5,111 bases of DNA, taken from positions 1 through 5,111 of the forward strand of contig QBMP01000115.1 of the NCBI GenBank assembly GCA_003242115.1, in the 5' to 3' direction. The stretch is from Phormidesmis priestleyi (GTDB lineage Bacteria; Cyanobacteriota; Cyanobacteriia; Phormidesmidales; Phormidesmidaceae). A program made the translations under genes and the position numbers. Of this stretch, positions 1 through 5,111 are shown piece by piece (position 1 is the stretch's first letter; every line of letters begins with the position of its first letter). The notes under the pieces were generated by a model. It saw only the letters and a program-made list of their open reading frames with translations. It did not search any database and was not told the DNA's origin.

Positions 1-1
1 G

Positions 2-223
2 CCCTTTGCTGAGCAAATCTGCAAGACCCAAACCTTAAAGCGACTGAACTTAGGCATAGTAATCGAAGATTGGCCTGCCGATTCGCAGTGGTACGCTCTA
101 AAAAGGAAGGCTCAAAGTCAAGACCTCTCTCAATGGAAGCGATTGCAAGACGGTGGCGCAGCGCAGCGAGCAGCGAGATTTATTGCGCAGATTGCTGAGC
201 GGTGTATGAAAACAGATAGATGA
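2..223 (+). CDS. C-terminal fragment of a possible MurG/GT28-like glycosyltransferase (5' end outside window)
   Basis: An open frame runs in from the left edge and ends at TGA 221-223, giving 73 residues. The visible part has LGIVIEDWP at residues 17-25, a charged stretch with spaced tryptophans, then DGGAAQRAARFIAQIAE at 50-66, a final alanine-rich helix. This layout (a Gly/Ile strand with an acidic-Trp-Pro turn, then a closing helix rich in Ala and Arg) resembles the end of the second Rossmann domain in MurG-like glycosyltransferases, where it normally follows the nucleotide-sugar site. No catalytic part is visible, so the family call is an inference from general resemblance. It is convergent with the next gene, 38 bp away; the gap is purine-rich on the plus strand and shows no clear terminator. 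That the frame is coding is more certain than the product name. Confidence 0.5.
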   Translation, partial: PFAEQICKTQTLKRLNLGIVIEDWPADSQWYALKRKAQSQDLSQWKRLQDGGAAQRAARFIAQIAERCMKTDR

Positions 224-261
224 GAGATGGATAAAAGAAAGAAAAAGGAAAATTGTTTTTA

Positions 262-1128
262 TCAAGCGCTTTGTAAAATTGGCCAACGGATAATCTCAAT
301 AGAGTCTCCTTCAACTGTCCACTTCAGACAGCCTGCTTGGGTAAAGGTGCTTAGCCAACCAGCCATTGGCCATTCTCCCCAGCGCTCGTAAAAGGTGCGG
401 GCATTGCCCACAATATCTGCAAAATGTTGCCAGGGCGGAACCGAACTACTGTGGTATTGATGAAAAGCAACGGCATCAGGCATCCATCGTAGGGGGATAT
501 TTTGCTTTCTAGCTTTCCAGGCAAAGTCGGTATCTTCTGCGCCGTAGCCTGAGTAGCATTCGCTAAATCCACCGATTTTCACAAACACAGATCGTCTGAG
601 CGCAAATGAGAGTGACCAAAACAAGCCATAGTTCGACTCTAGGGCTAATGTAGGCAGATTTGAAATGTTGCGGTTGGCATTAGGCTGACTTTGTTGTACT
701 AGGCTAGGCACTGTCCAATCTGCGCTGATGGCGGCTTGCAGATAGCGAACAGCGCCCATGATAATAGAGGCTGGGGCTTGGTTGCAGCCCTGTTGGTAGG
801 CTGCGATCATGTCTGGGGCGGGAATGCAGTCTACATCTAAGAAGATTAAGATCTCTCCTGTGGCTTGCTTCGCTGCGAAATTTCGAGCTTGGGCTAGGGG
901 CAGAGAAGCTGAGCTTTGATAGGCGTAATGGTGGCAGGAAAAAGGCCATTGCCCTACTGACTGAGCGGGTTCGTTCATATGAACAATAATGCACTCGTCG
1001 GGACAGAGGTTAGATTGGGCAAGCCCCTTGAGAAGATTGGTAAGGTGAGACGTGCGATCGCGTGTAATCGTTAAAACAGAGATCTTATCCACAAAACCCA
1101 CCGAGATAAAACATTGCTTCCACACCAC
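262..1128 (-). CDS. Family 2 glycosyltransferase with galactosyltransferase-type C-terminal motif
   Basis: This is a 288-residue GT-A fold glycosyltransferase, expected to move a sugar from a nucleotide donor to a cytoplasmic or membrane-linked acceptor. The fold opens with ISVLTITRDR (16-25). LAQARNFAA (78-86) is followed by ILIFLDVDC (93-101), whose DVD (98-100) is the metal/nucleotide-sugar DxD motif. GGFSE (186-190) leads into GYGAEDTDFAWKA (194-206), the acidic acceptor/catalytic-base motif of the Glyco_transf_7C type, and a HQYH element follows at 223-226. There is no signal peptide or membrane segment. The first codon used here is GTG (1126-1128). An internal GTG at residue 13 (1090-1092) would start the protein right at the fold and has a weak Shine-Dalgarno (GGTGGG, minus strand, 1097-1102) four bases upstream, so the true protein may be 276 residues. 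Donor and acceptor cannot be read from sequence; exopolysaccharide or cell-surface glycan synthesis is the usual role. It is divergent from the endonuclease III-like gene. Confidence 0.88.
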   Translation of the reverse strand: MVWKQCFISVGFVDKISVLTITRDRTSHLTNLLKGLAQSNLCPDECIIVHMNEPAQSVGQWPFSCHHYAYQSSASLPLAQARNFAAKQATGEILIFLDVDCIPAPDMIAAYQQGCNQAPASIIMGAVRYLQAAISADWTVPSLVQQSQPNANRNISNLPTLALESNYGLFWSLSFALRRSVFVKIGGFSECYSGYGAEDTDFAWKARKQNIPLRWMPDAVAFHQYHSSSVPPWQHFADIVGNARTFYERWGEWPMAGWLSTFTQAGCLKWTVEGDSIEIIRWPILQSA

Positions 1129-1160
1129 TTTATCTTTACCAAAGGTGCTGTTTTTTAGCC

Positions 1161-1227
1161 TCTGTCCAAAGATATCAAAATGCGTTCGGTTTTCCTGAAG
1201 TGTCTTGTGGCCATATCTTTGGACAGA
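1161..1227. repeat. Perfect 15-bp inverted repeat with 37-base spacer in the divergent intergenic region
   Basis: Left arm TCTGTCCAAAGATAT is 1161-1175 and right arm ATATCTTTGGACAGA is 1213-1227; they are exact reverse complements. The stem gains four more pairs (AGCC 1157-1160 with GGCT 1229-1232) if the single C at 1228 is bulged. The same sequence therefore reads outward toward both divergent genes. It has no T-run suggesting an intrinsic terminator. It could be a symmetrical operator or promoter element, a regulatory hairpin in RNA, or the ends of a very small mobile-element remnant. The ATG at 1180 lies in the spacer, so if that start is real the mRNA hairpin would enclose it. Confidence 0.85.
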
Positions 1228-2031
1228 CGGCTTCTTTTGAAAATTTTGATATTGTCAAATGCAACTCACTCTTTTTATGCAGCAATTTTGCAACTCGACT
1301 TAACGACTACTGACTTAGCAGATAATGACGACTTAGCAGATAATGATGGTCTGCGACAAAAAGCGATCGCTATTCACAATCGGCTCTGCCACGAGTACGA
1401 CTGCCCAATTGCCTATTTTCACAGCTTAGATCCGCTCAGCGAACTCATCTCTTCCTTACTCTCTCACCGCACCAAAAACAAAGACTCCGCTCAGGCATTT
1501 AAGCAGCTCAGAGCTACCTTTTCTACTTGGGAAGTTGTCCGAGATGCTGAGACTAGCGCTGTGCAGACTGCGATCGCTCCCTGCACATGGCCCGAACAAA
1601 AAGCGCCGCGTATTCAGGCCATACTCGCCCAAATCACCGCTGAAAGAGGCGAGTTGTCTATTGATTTTCTCGCTGACTTATCGGTTGAAGCCGCCCGCAC
1701 TTGGCTAGAAACGCTGAGCGGCGTCGGCCCCAAAACGAGCGCAGCCGTGTTAGCCTTTAGCACTCTGCGCAGACGTGCTCTGCCGGTAGACAGTCATCAC
1801 CACCGAGTCGCGGCGCGAACAGGCTTGATTTCTGCCAAAGTAGCGGTGGGGCGATCGCACAAAATTTTGACAGCGCAGTTGCCACCTGAATGGTCAGCGC
1901 AACAGGTCTATGACAATCATGAAGTGCTGATGCTACACGGACAAAGGTGTTGCTATTATCGAAAGCCGATGTGCGATCGCTGCTCCATTTTAGACCTCTG
2001 TCCTCACGGTCAAGCTCTTCAAAAACGATGA
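1180..2031 (+). CDS. Endonuclease III-like DNA glycosylase/AP lyase with 4Fe-4S cluster
   Basis: This is a base-excision repair enzyme of the HhH-GPD/Nth family, which removes damaged (classically oxidised) pyrimidines and cleaves at the abasic site. The core begins near residue 57. LSSVLS-type helix residues 90-100 read SSLLSHRTKN, where E. coli Nth has LSAQATD. The helix-hairpin-helix is LSGVGPKTSAAVL (179-191), with Lys185 matching the Nth lyase lysine. LPVDSHHHRVAARTGL (201-216) carries Asp204, matching the catalytic aspartate. LMLHGQRCC (250-258) leads into Cys258, 265, 268 and 274, a complete CX6CX2CX5C cluster motif. Active-site residues are intact, so an active bifunctional enzyme is likely; the SHRTKN variant suggests a subfamily apart from classical Nth, so substrate may differ. 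The 283 residues exceed E. coli Nth (about 211) mainly by an N-terminal extension. ATG 1180 is the only ATG before the core but has no Shine-Dalgarno; TTG at 1252 or 1288 are alternatives. Confidence 0.9.
   Translation: MRSVFLKCLVAISLDRRLLLKILILSNATHSFYAAILQLDLTTTDLADNDDLADNDGLRQKAIAIHNRLCHEYDCPIAYFHSLDPLSELISSLLSHRTKNKDSAQAFKQLRATFSTWEVVRDAETSAVQTAIAPCTWPEQKAPRIQAILAQITAERGELSIDFLADLSVEAARTWLETLSGVGPKTSAAVLAFSTLRRRALPVDSHHHRVAARTGLISAKVAVGRSHKILTAQLPPEWSAQQVYDNHEVLMLHGQRCCYYRKPMCDRCSILDLCPHGQALQKR
1312..1347 (+). repeat. Two-copy 18-bp in-frame tandem repeat (DLADND x2)
   Basis: GACTTAGCAGATAATGAC (1312-1329) is followed directly by GACTTAGCAGATAATGAT (1330-1347), differing only in the last base. 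It encodes DLADND twice, at residues 45-56 of the endonuclease III-like frame, just before the conserved core. The last-base change is synonymous. The near-identity points to recent slippage or unequal duplication in an unconserved acidic linker. Confidence 0.9.
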
Positions 2032-2149
2032 CGGCAGCCTGCCATCTGATTCTACGGATTCCAGGCAAACCACACAGCGAGTCAAGAGCATGGGGTAGCG
2101 AGGCTGAGGGGCGATCGCAGGGAGCGAGTCTTCGGCAGCTTGTATAAAC

Positions 2150-2177
2150 TTGCATAAAAACTATCTGTGAATATACT
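2150..2177 (+). promoter_or_regulatory. Candidate promoter of the acyltransferase gene
   Basis: TATACT at 2172-2177 matches five of six bases of the -10 consensus. TTGCAT at 2150-2155 lies 16 bases upstream and matches only the TTG of the -35 box. It sits in the 187-bp spacer 3' of the endonuclease III-like gene, 41 bp before ATG 2219 and 77 bp before ATG 2255. The spacer turns AT-rich here, as expected for a promoter. The call rests on motif similarity and position only. Confidence 0.35.
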
Positions 2178-2218
2178 GGTAAGTAACTGTCAACTCTAAG
2201 CCAGTCAATCGTGAATTT

Positions 2219-3280
2219 ATGATAAATTTTACGGGCAGATTGAGCATAAATTGTATGAAGAATAGAGATTTGCAGCTGGATATTGCTAAAGGCATCGCCA
2301 TATACTCAGTTGTTTTAGGCCATCTTGATACCGGGCTCAAGGGGCAAATTATTTATCTTTTTCACATGCCGTTCTTTTTTATCATCAGCGGATATTTCCA
2401 TCAGCTAGATCATCAAGAAGGCCGATACCTTAGAAAAAAGGCAGTTTCTTTACTGATTCCGTATTTCGTTTACTTGCTGATTTTGAAGCTTCCGTCCATG
2501 ATGCCATTCTATAATCAGTTTATCCAGCAGCCGTCAGTTGAGGTAATCATCTCTTTTGCTAAGCATATCGCCAAGCTCATTCTCGGCGGTGACACGCTAA
2601 CTGGCACTGTAGGCATTTTTTGGTTTGTCACCTGCCTGTTCATCACCCAGCAAGGTTTCAACTTTATAGCGCTGAGGGTTAAAAGCACTCAGAAAATAAT
2701 AGCTATAGCCACAGCTTTGTATGGACTCTCTTGCTTAGATCAAATCTCTCCAATACATTTAGGCTTACCTTGGGCGGCAAATGTAACCTGCTGCGCTTTT
2801 CTTTTTTATGCCGTCGGCTCCATCTACGGCGATTACATTTTCAAAGCTGAGAATAGGCTTTTAATCCTGTCAGCAGTAGCCATCTCAGTCTTTTCGATAC
2901 TTTTGATAGCGTCAGGTGTCGAACTTAGCTTCAACATGAAGCAGGCTTACTACGGTCTGTTTATTCTCTCGCCACTAGCGGCCTTATCACTCACAAAATT
3001 ACTATCATTCAGCGCTGGGCTGCTATCAACGAACACCTTGATCGCCTCATCGTTAGCCTTGGTAGGCAAAGCTTCTATCACAATTATGTTTTTTCATCGC
3101 GTCGTGGAAATGTATCTTCCCAGGAGCTTTCCGGGTGGAAGCATAGCAGCGGCAATTTTTAGTACTGCAATTTGCTGCATTCTACATCAGATGCTGACAG
3201 CTACCCCTGTCTCCAGAGCTTTGTTCTTAGGCTCCCGGCGAGATTTTGGCTGGCTCACTAACTGGCGAACAAGCGCCTAG
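2219..3280 (+). CDS. Membrane-bound O-acyltransferase, Acyl_transf_3 family (fucose 4-O-acetylase-like)
   Basis: A 353-residue integral membrane protein of the acyltransferase 3 family, which transfers acetyl or other acyl groups from the cytoplasmic side to glycans, lipids or other envelope molecules. RDLQLDIAKGIAI (16-28) and VVLGHL (31-36), with His35 the conserved family histidine, are followed by LFHMPFFFIISGYF (47-60), the signature loop and helix. Further hydrophobic spans lie near 74-91, 129-150, 158-172, 185-205, 213-232, 243-262, 268-293 and 308-325, about ten in all. GIFWFVTCLF (132-141) and MFFHRVVEMYL (290-300) fit the family. Length is normal. ATG 2255 (residue 13) is an attractive alternative start, since MKNRDLQLDIAKG resembles usual family N-termini, though its Shine-Dalgarno is weak (GAG 2242-2244). 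Substrate is unknown. The gene has no HIP1 octamer and looks more AT-rich than ureE, which may suggest acquisition. Its last 23 bases overlap ureF tail to tail. Confidence 0.9.
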   Translation: MINFTGRLSINCMKNRDLQLDIAKGIAIYSVVLGHLDTGLKGQIIYLFHMPFFFIISGYFHQLDHQEGRYLRKKAVSLLIPYFVYLLILKLPSMMPFYNQFIQQPSVEVIISFAKHIAKLILGGDTLTGTVGIFWFVTCLFITQQGFNFIALRVKSTQKIIAIATALYGLSCLDQISPIHLGLPWAANVTCCAFLFYAVGSIYGDYIFKAENRLLILSAVAISVFSILLIASGVELSFNMKQAYYGLFILSPLAALSLTKLLSFSAGLLSTNTLIASSLALVGKASITIMFFHRVVEMYLPRSFPGGSIAAAIFSTAICCILHQMLTATPVSRALFLGSRRDFGWLTNWRTSA

Positions 3281-3974
3281 AGAGCTTGGCCTGTCGCATT
3301 TGGGCAAGGTCAATTAGCGGTGTGCAAGACCACATTTCATCCAAAGATAAAGTCGCCGCGCTCTGACAAACGCTGGCCATATCAGGCGCGATCGCGCTAC
3401 GTACCTGCTGCGCCTGCAAATGCCCAATTGCCCCTAGCCGAATCGCCGCCCCCAGCAAACCAGTCACAAACCCATGTACAAAAGCCACTAAGCTAGCCTG
3501 CTGATCGAGCCCAGCAACTTGAGCCACTACCGCAAAAACAACCGGATGCAGGCAATTGATCTCACCGGCTGCACTTTGTTGACTTAGTGCGGCTAACTGT
3601 GGATGCGGCCAAGTTTTACCCGCGACCATCAGCAAAGCTCGCCCGCTCTGACGCTGAGCAATTCGAGTTTTCTCTATTGGCGTTTGAGCAAACAGCAGCG
3701 CGTCGATGTCTCGAATAGCGGTGAAGTCACCCGATTGGCTAGCGCGATAGGCATGGGCTAACGCGACCATATCAGTACTTCCGACTTTTTGACACAGCAA
3801 CAGCCGAACAAAAGTCTCTATCTCTTCAGCCCTGGTAATCGCCTTAGACTGCACCAAGCTTTCTAATCCATGAGAAAGCGTGTAAGCGCCCGATGGAAAA
3901 AATGAATCGGCCAACTGCATGAGCATAAGCTGCTGATCGAGTGTATTCAAATTGTTTGAGGAGTCGGTAGACAT
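3258..3974 (-). CDS. ureF: Urease accessory protein UreF
   Basis: UreF joins UreD and UreG on apo-urease and controls GTP-dependent nickel insertion; it is cytoplasmic. The 238-residue product shows the UreF opening MQLADSFFPSGAYTLSHGLESL in two parts: MQLADSFFPSGAY (19-31) and TLSHGLESL (32-40), equivalent to the family's GAFSHSYGLE. RQSGRALL (108-115), HPVVFAVVAQ (143-152), HGFVTGLLGAAIRLG (167-181) and the closing RRLFAS (233-238) also fit; the RLFxS end is typical, so the C-terminus is native. Length is in the usual range. It follows ureE by 9 bp in the same direction, without a clear Shine-Dalgarno before ATG 3972-3974, which suggests translational coupling. Met17 or Met19 could be later starts but would leave almost nothing before the conserved fold. 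Its 3' end overlaps the convergent acyltransferase by 23 bp, and no ureG follows. Confidence 0.95.
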   Translation of the reverse strand: MSTDSSNNLNTLDQQLMLMQLADSFFPSGAYTLSHGLESLVQSKAITRAEEIETFVRLLLCQKVGSTDMVALAHAYRASQSGDFTAIRDIDALLFAQTPIEKTRIAQRQSGRALLMVAGKTWPHPQLAALSQQSAAGEINCLHPVVFAVVAQVAGLDQQASLVAFVHGFVTGLLGAAIRLGAIGHLQAQQVRSAIAPDMASVCQSAATLSLDEMWSCTPLIDLAQMRQAKLSRRLFAS

Positions 3975-3983
3975 GGCATTGTT

Positions 3984-4652
3984 CTAATGATGGTCGTGAT
4001 GGTCGTGATGATGATGGCTATGAGAGAGGCTTAGCGGGGAATCTTGCGAAAGTTCTGGAGAAAAATCTAAGAACTTGTCAGCCGATCTTTCTTCAAAATT
4101 GACCTGTAGGCCCTTGAGTTCCAAGGTCTGTGCGATCGCGCTCACCGTCTGCGCCATCACCGCCGCCTCGGCCGCTAGCTCCACATAAATCACCCCATTT
4201 TGCACCGTAATTGGCCAGTGATGATTGCCCAAAACATGACCTAAATGCACCAGCGCGATCGCCTGATTACTCGCCCCATGCTCAAATCGCAGCGCCATCA
4301 CCAGCTGCGCCTGAATGCTGATGACGACCCAATTGCCCAGCGCCGTCATCAGCACATCGCCATCGCGCAGCCGCCAATCGCGGCCTTTGACAATGCCAAT
4401 GGGCTGACCAGATGCCGTGTGGGTGAGAATGCGACCTTTGAGGCGATCGCTTCGCTCAATCGTCACCGCCCAACACCGCCCGTCTTTTTGGGCCTGCGCC
4501 ACCTGCTCGGCAATGGCTGGCTGCTCATGCAAGTTGCCGACGTAAGTCTCTGCGAGTTCGGCAGCCACAGATTGTGAATCGGATTGTGAATCGGGTTGTG
4601 AATCGGGTTCAATTAAAGATTTCATCACAGAGGGTTTCAAAGAATCTGTCAT
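3984..4652 (-). CDS. ureE: Urease accessory nickel metallochaperone UreE
   Basis: UreE is a cytoplasmic dimeric chaperone that binds Ni(II) and hands it to the UreG/UreF/UreD complex on apo-urease. The 222-residue product has a recognisable N-terminal domain (about 57-105, with RLKGRILTHTASG and RDWRLRDGDVLM), then a C-terminal metal-binding domain with HLGHVLGNHHWPI (136-148), whose LGNHH corresponds to the family LGNRH nickel site at the dimer interface. The last 12 residues, from His211, contain nine histidines (HSHHHHDHHDHH), a nickel-storage tail as in Klebsiella UreE. Residues 1-35 form an unusual extra N-terminus with a DSQP/DSQS repeat, absent from ordinary UreE. The ATG at 4650-4652 is supported by a strong Shine-Dalgarno, so the extension is probably translated. 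It lies 9 bp after ureD and 9 bp before ureF. Confidence 0.93.
   Translation of the reverse strand: MTDSLKPSVMKSLIEPDSQPDSQSDSQSVAAELAETYVGNLHEQPAIAEQVAQAQKDGRCWAVTIERSDRLKGRILTHTASGQPIGIVKGRDWRLRDGDVLMTALGNWVVISIQAQLVMALRFEHGASNQAIALVHLGHVLGNHHWPITVQNGVIYVELAAEAAVMAQTVSAIAQTLELKGLQVNFEERSADKFLDFSPELSQDSPLSLSHSHHHHDHHDHH
3990..4007. repeat. 9-bp tandem repeat in the UreE histidine tail
   Basis: ATGGTCGTG occurs twice in direct succession (3990-3998 and 3999-4007), followed by further ATG triplets to about 4015. On the minus strand each unit encodes His-Asp-His. Such simple repeats can expand or contract by slippage and thereby change the number of nickel-binding histidines. It lies within the last codons of ureE. 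Confidence 0.85.
4570..4605. repeat. Three-copy 12-bp tandem repeat in the 5' part of ureE
   Basis: GATTGTGAATCG at 4570-4581 and 4582-4593 is followed by GGTTGTGAATCG at 4594-4605, with a partial fourth copy to about 4610. On the minus strand it encodes the four-residue unit Asp-Ser-Gln-Ser/Pro at about residues 16-28 of UreE. The period is a multiple of three, so copy-number change keeps the frame. Confidence 0.9.
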
Positions 4653-4654
4653 TA

Positions 4655-4663
4655 CCTCACCTC
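4655..4663 (-). promoter_or_regulatory. Ribosome binding site of ureE, overlapping the ureD stop
   Basis: Read on the minus strand the sequence is GAGGTGAGG. The distal GAGG (4660-4663) is 7 bases from the ureE ATG, an ideal distance; the proximal copy is only 2 bases away. The ureD stop (TGA, 4662-4664) falls in the same bases, so terminating ribosomes are placed to re-initiate on ureE. This supports ATG 4652 as the ureE start. Confidence 0.75.
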
Positions 4664-5111
4664 ACAAGGAATAGGGTAGCTTTGCTTGACCTCTCAGCCG
4701 CCGCACACAGTTTAGCGCAGCTTTGAAGCAAGCTTGCAGTTCACGGGTAGTCTCAGACATCGCTCGAATAAACAATCCGCTTTCTCCCGGTAAAACGGTG
4801 CTGGCCAGATCAACAGATTTGCAGTTGCTAGCCAGCAGGTCTATTTCAGCGCTTAAGGTGGAAAGGGTTTGAGAAGTAGCGATCGCTCTCGGCAGCACCA
4901 AAATCAAAGTCCCCAACACCGGCTTACTCGCAAACAAATCGCTAGTTACAAACCGATTCTCTTTACCCACTAGCCTCATCGTTTCAGCAAACCACAAATT
5001 TCCCGTCGGTGATTTTATCCGCAATCGGCTTAGATATTGCCGAAACTCATACACCTCGCCCCGCGCCAACCGACCGGGCAAAATAATCTCTCCCCAGCTC
5101 AGACCCGCCGT
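4662..5111 (-). CDS. ureD: Urease accessory protein UreD/UreH, C-terminal part (N-terminus outside window)
   Basis: UreD binds apo-urease directly and recruits UreF and UreG for nickel loading. The frame stays open to the right edge, so 149 residues of a protein usually about 270-300 long are visible. The visible part begins TAGLSWGEIILPGRLARGE: the Trp-Gly-Glu followed by GRLARGE and VYEFRQY is the conserved central UreD motif. LVLPRAIA (about 73-80) and GLFIRAMSETTRELQACF (about 112-129) match later parts, and the protein ends RRLRGQAKLPYSL, a typical UreD closing helix. A TTG at 5079-5081 could be mistaken for a start, but conserved residues continue upstream of it, so it is an internal leucine. 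It is the first visible gene of the ureD-ureE-ureF unit; the operon promoter is outside the window, and genes further upstream are unseen. Confidence 0.88.
   Translation of the reverse strand, partial: TAGLSWGEIILPGRLARGEVYEFRQYLSRLRIKSPTGNLWFAETMRLVGKENRFVTSDLFASKPVLGTLILVLPRAIATSQTLSTLSAEIDLLASNCKSVDLASTVLPGESGLFIRAMSETTRELQACFKAALNCVRRLRGQAKLPYSL

Larger units (their letters stand above)
1054..4886. repeat. Scattered HIP1 octamers (GCGATCGC)
   Basis: The palindrome GCGATCGC begins at 1054, 1363, 1570, 1851, 1973, 2111, 3388, 4132, 4255, 4443 and 4879. This density is typical of HIP1 in cyanobacteria and is the main evidence for the host group. Four copies lie in the endonuclease III-like gene and three in ureE. 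None lies between 2119 and 3387, a stretch covering nearly all of the acyltransferase gene. Confidence 0.9.

Noticed and set aside
224..261. Possible bidirectional terminator between the convergent left-hand genes
   Set aside because: The spacer is A/G-rich on the plus strand and gives a T-rich minus strand, but only a weak AAAA/TTTT pairing is present and no GC stem.
98..286. 62-codon minus-strand frame with a hydrophobic N-terminus resembling a signal peptide
   Set aside because: It overlaps the end of the left-edge gene and the end of the GT2 gene; the hydrophobic residues come from the purine-rich spacer read in reverse.
2033..2068. Possible terminator after the endonuclease III-like gene (GGCAGCCTGCC and GCCTG...CAGGC)
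   Set aside because: The stems are about 5 bp, with a 1-base or about 20-base loop, and no T-run follows.
1947..2147. 66-codon plus-strand frame overlapping the 3' end of the endonuclease III-like gene
   Set aside because: Most of it overlaps conserved coding sequence in another frame, the product is low-complexity Ser/Arg-rich, and no ribosome binding site supports it.
1757..2155. 132-codon open frame on the minus strand
   Set aside because: It lies antisense to the catalytic and Fe-S part of the endonuclease III-like gene, has no family motif, and is explained as a shadow of that gene.
4245..4577. 110-codon plus-strand frame inside ureE
   Set aside because: It is antisense to conserved UreE residues; His- and Arg-rich composition is the mirror of the ureE codons, with no recognisable domain.
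5079..5081. TTG as the start codon of ureD
   Set aside because: The codons upstream to the window edge continue the conserved UreD motif (SWGEIILPGRLARGE), so this codon is an internal leucine.

Overview
The window looks cyanobacterial. The octamer GCGATCGC (HIP1), over-represented in many cyanobacterial genomes, occurs 11 times by hand count. Gene content also fits: a urease accessory cluster, an Fe-S endonuclease III relative and surface-glycan type enzymes. The species cannot be fixed from sequence alone.

Layout, left to right. (1) 2-223, plus: the 3' end of a gene entering from the left, with a C-terminus resembling MurG/GT28-type glycosyltransferases (tentative). (2) 262-1128, minus: a complete family 2 glycosyltransferase with a galactosyltransferase-type C-terminal motif, convergent with gene 1. 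(3) About 1093-1290: a divergent region holding a perfect 15-bp inverted repeat (1161-1175 / 1213-1227). (4) 1180-2031, plus: an endonuclease III-like DNA glycosylase/AP lyase with catalytic Lys and Asp and a complete CX6CX2CX5C cluster motif; its N-terminus is doubtful. (5) 2032-2218: a spacer with a candidate promoter. (6) 2219-3280, plus: a multi-pass membrane acyltransferase (Acyl_transf_3), whose last 23 bases overlap the end of ureF. (7) 3258-5111, minus: urease accessory genes in transcription order ureD (cut by the right edge), ureE, ureF, with 9-bp gaps.

The ureDEF block is a compact operon for urease nickel insertion: UreD and UreF form the scaffold on apo-urease, and UreE delivers nickel through a His-rich tail. 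ureG, which completes the set, does not follow ureF here and must lie elsewhere. The two left-hand glycosyltransferase-type genes and the acyltransferase could all serve surface polysaccharide, but they are not in one operon and the link is only inference.

I see no CRISPR array, tRNA, rRNA, transposase or clearly novel multi-gene system. The points most worth checking are the inverted repeat with the associated start problem, the HIP1-free acyltransferase wedged against ureF, and the repeat-built extensions at both ends of UreE.
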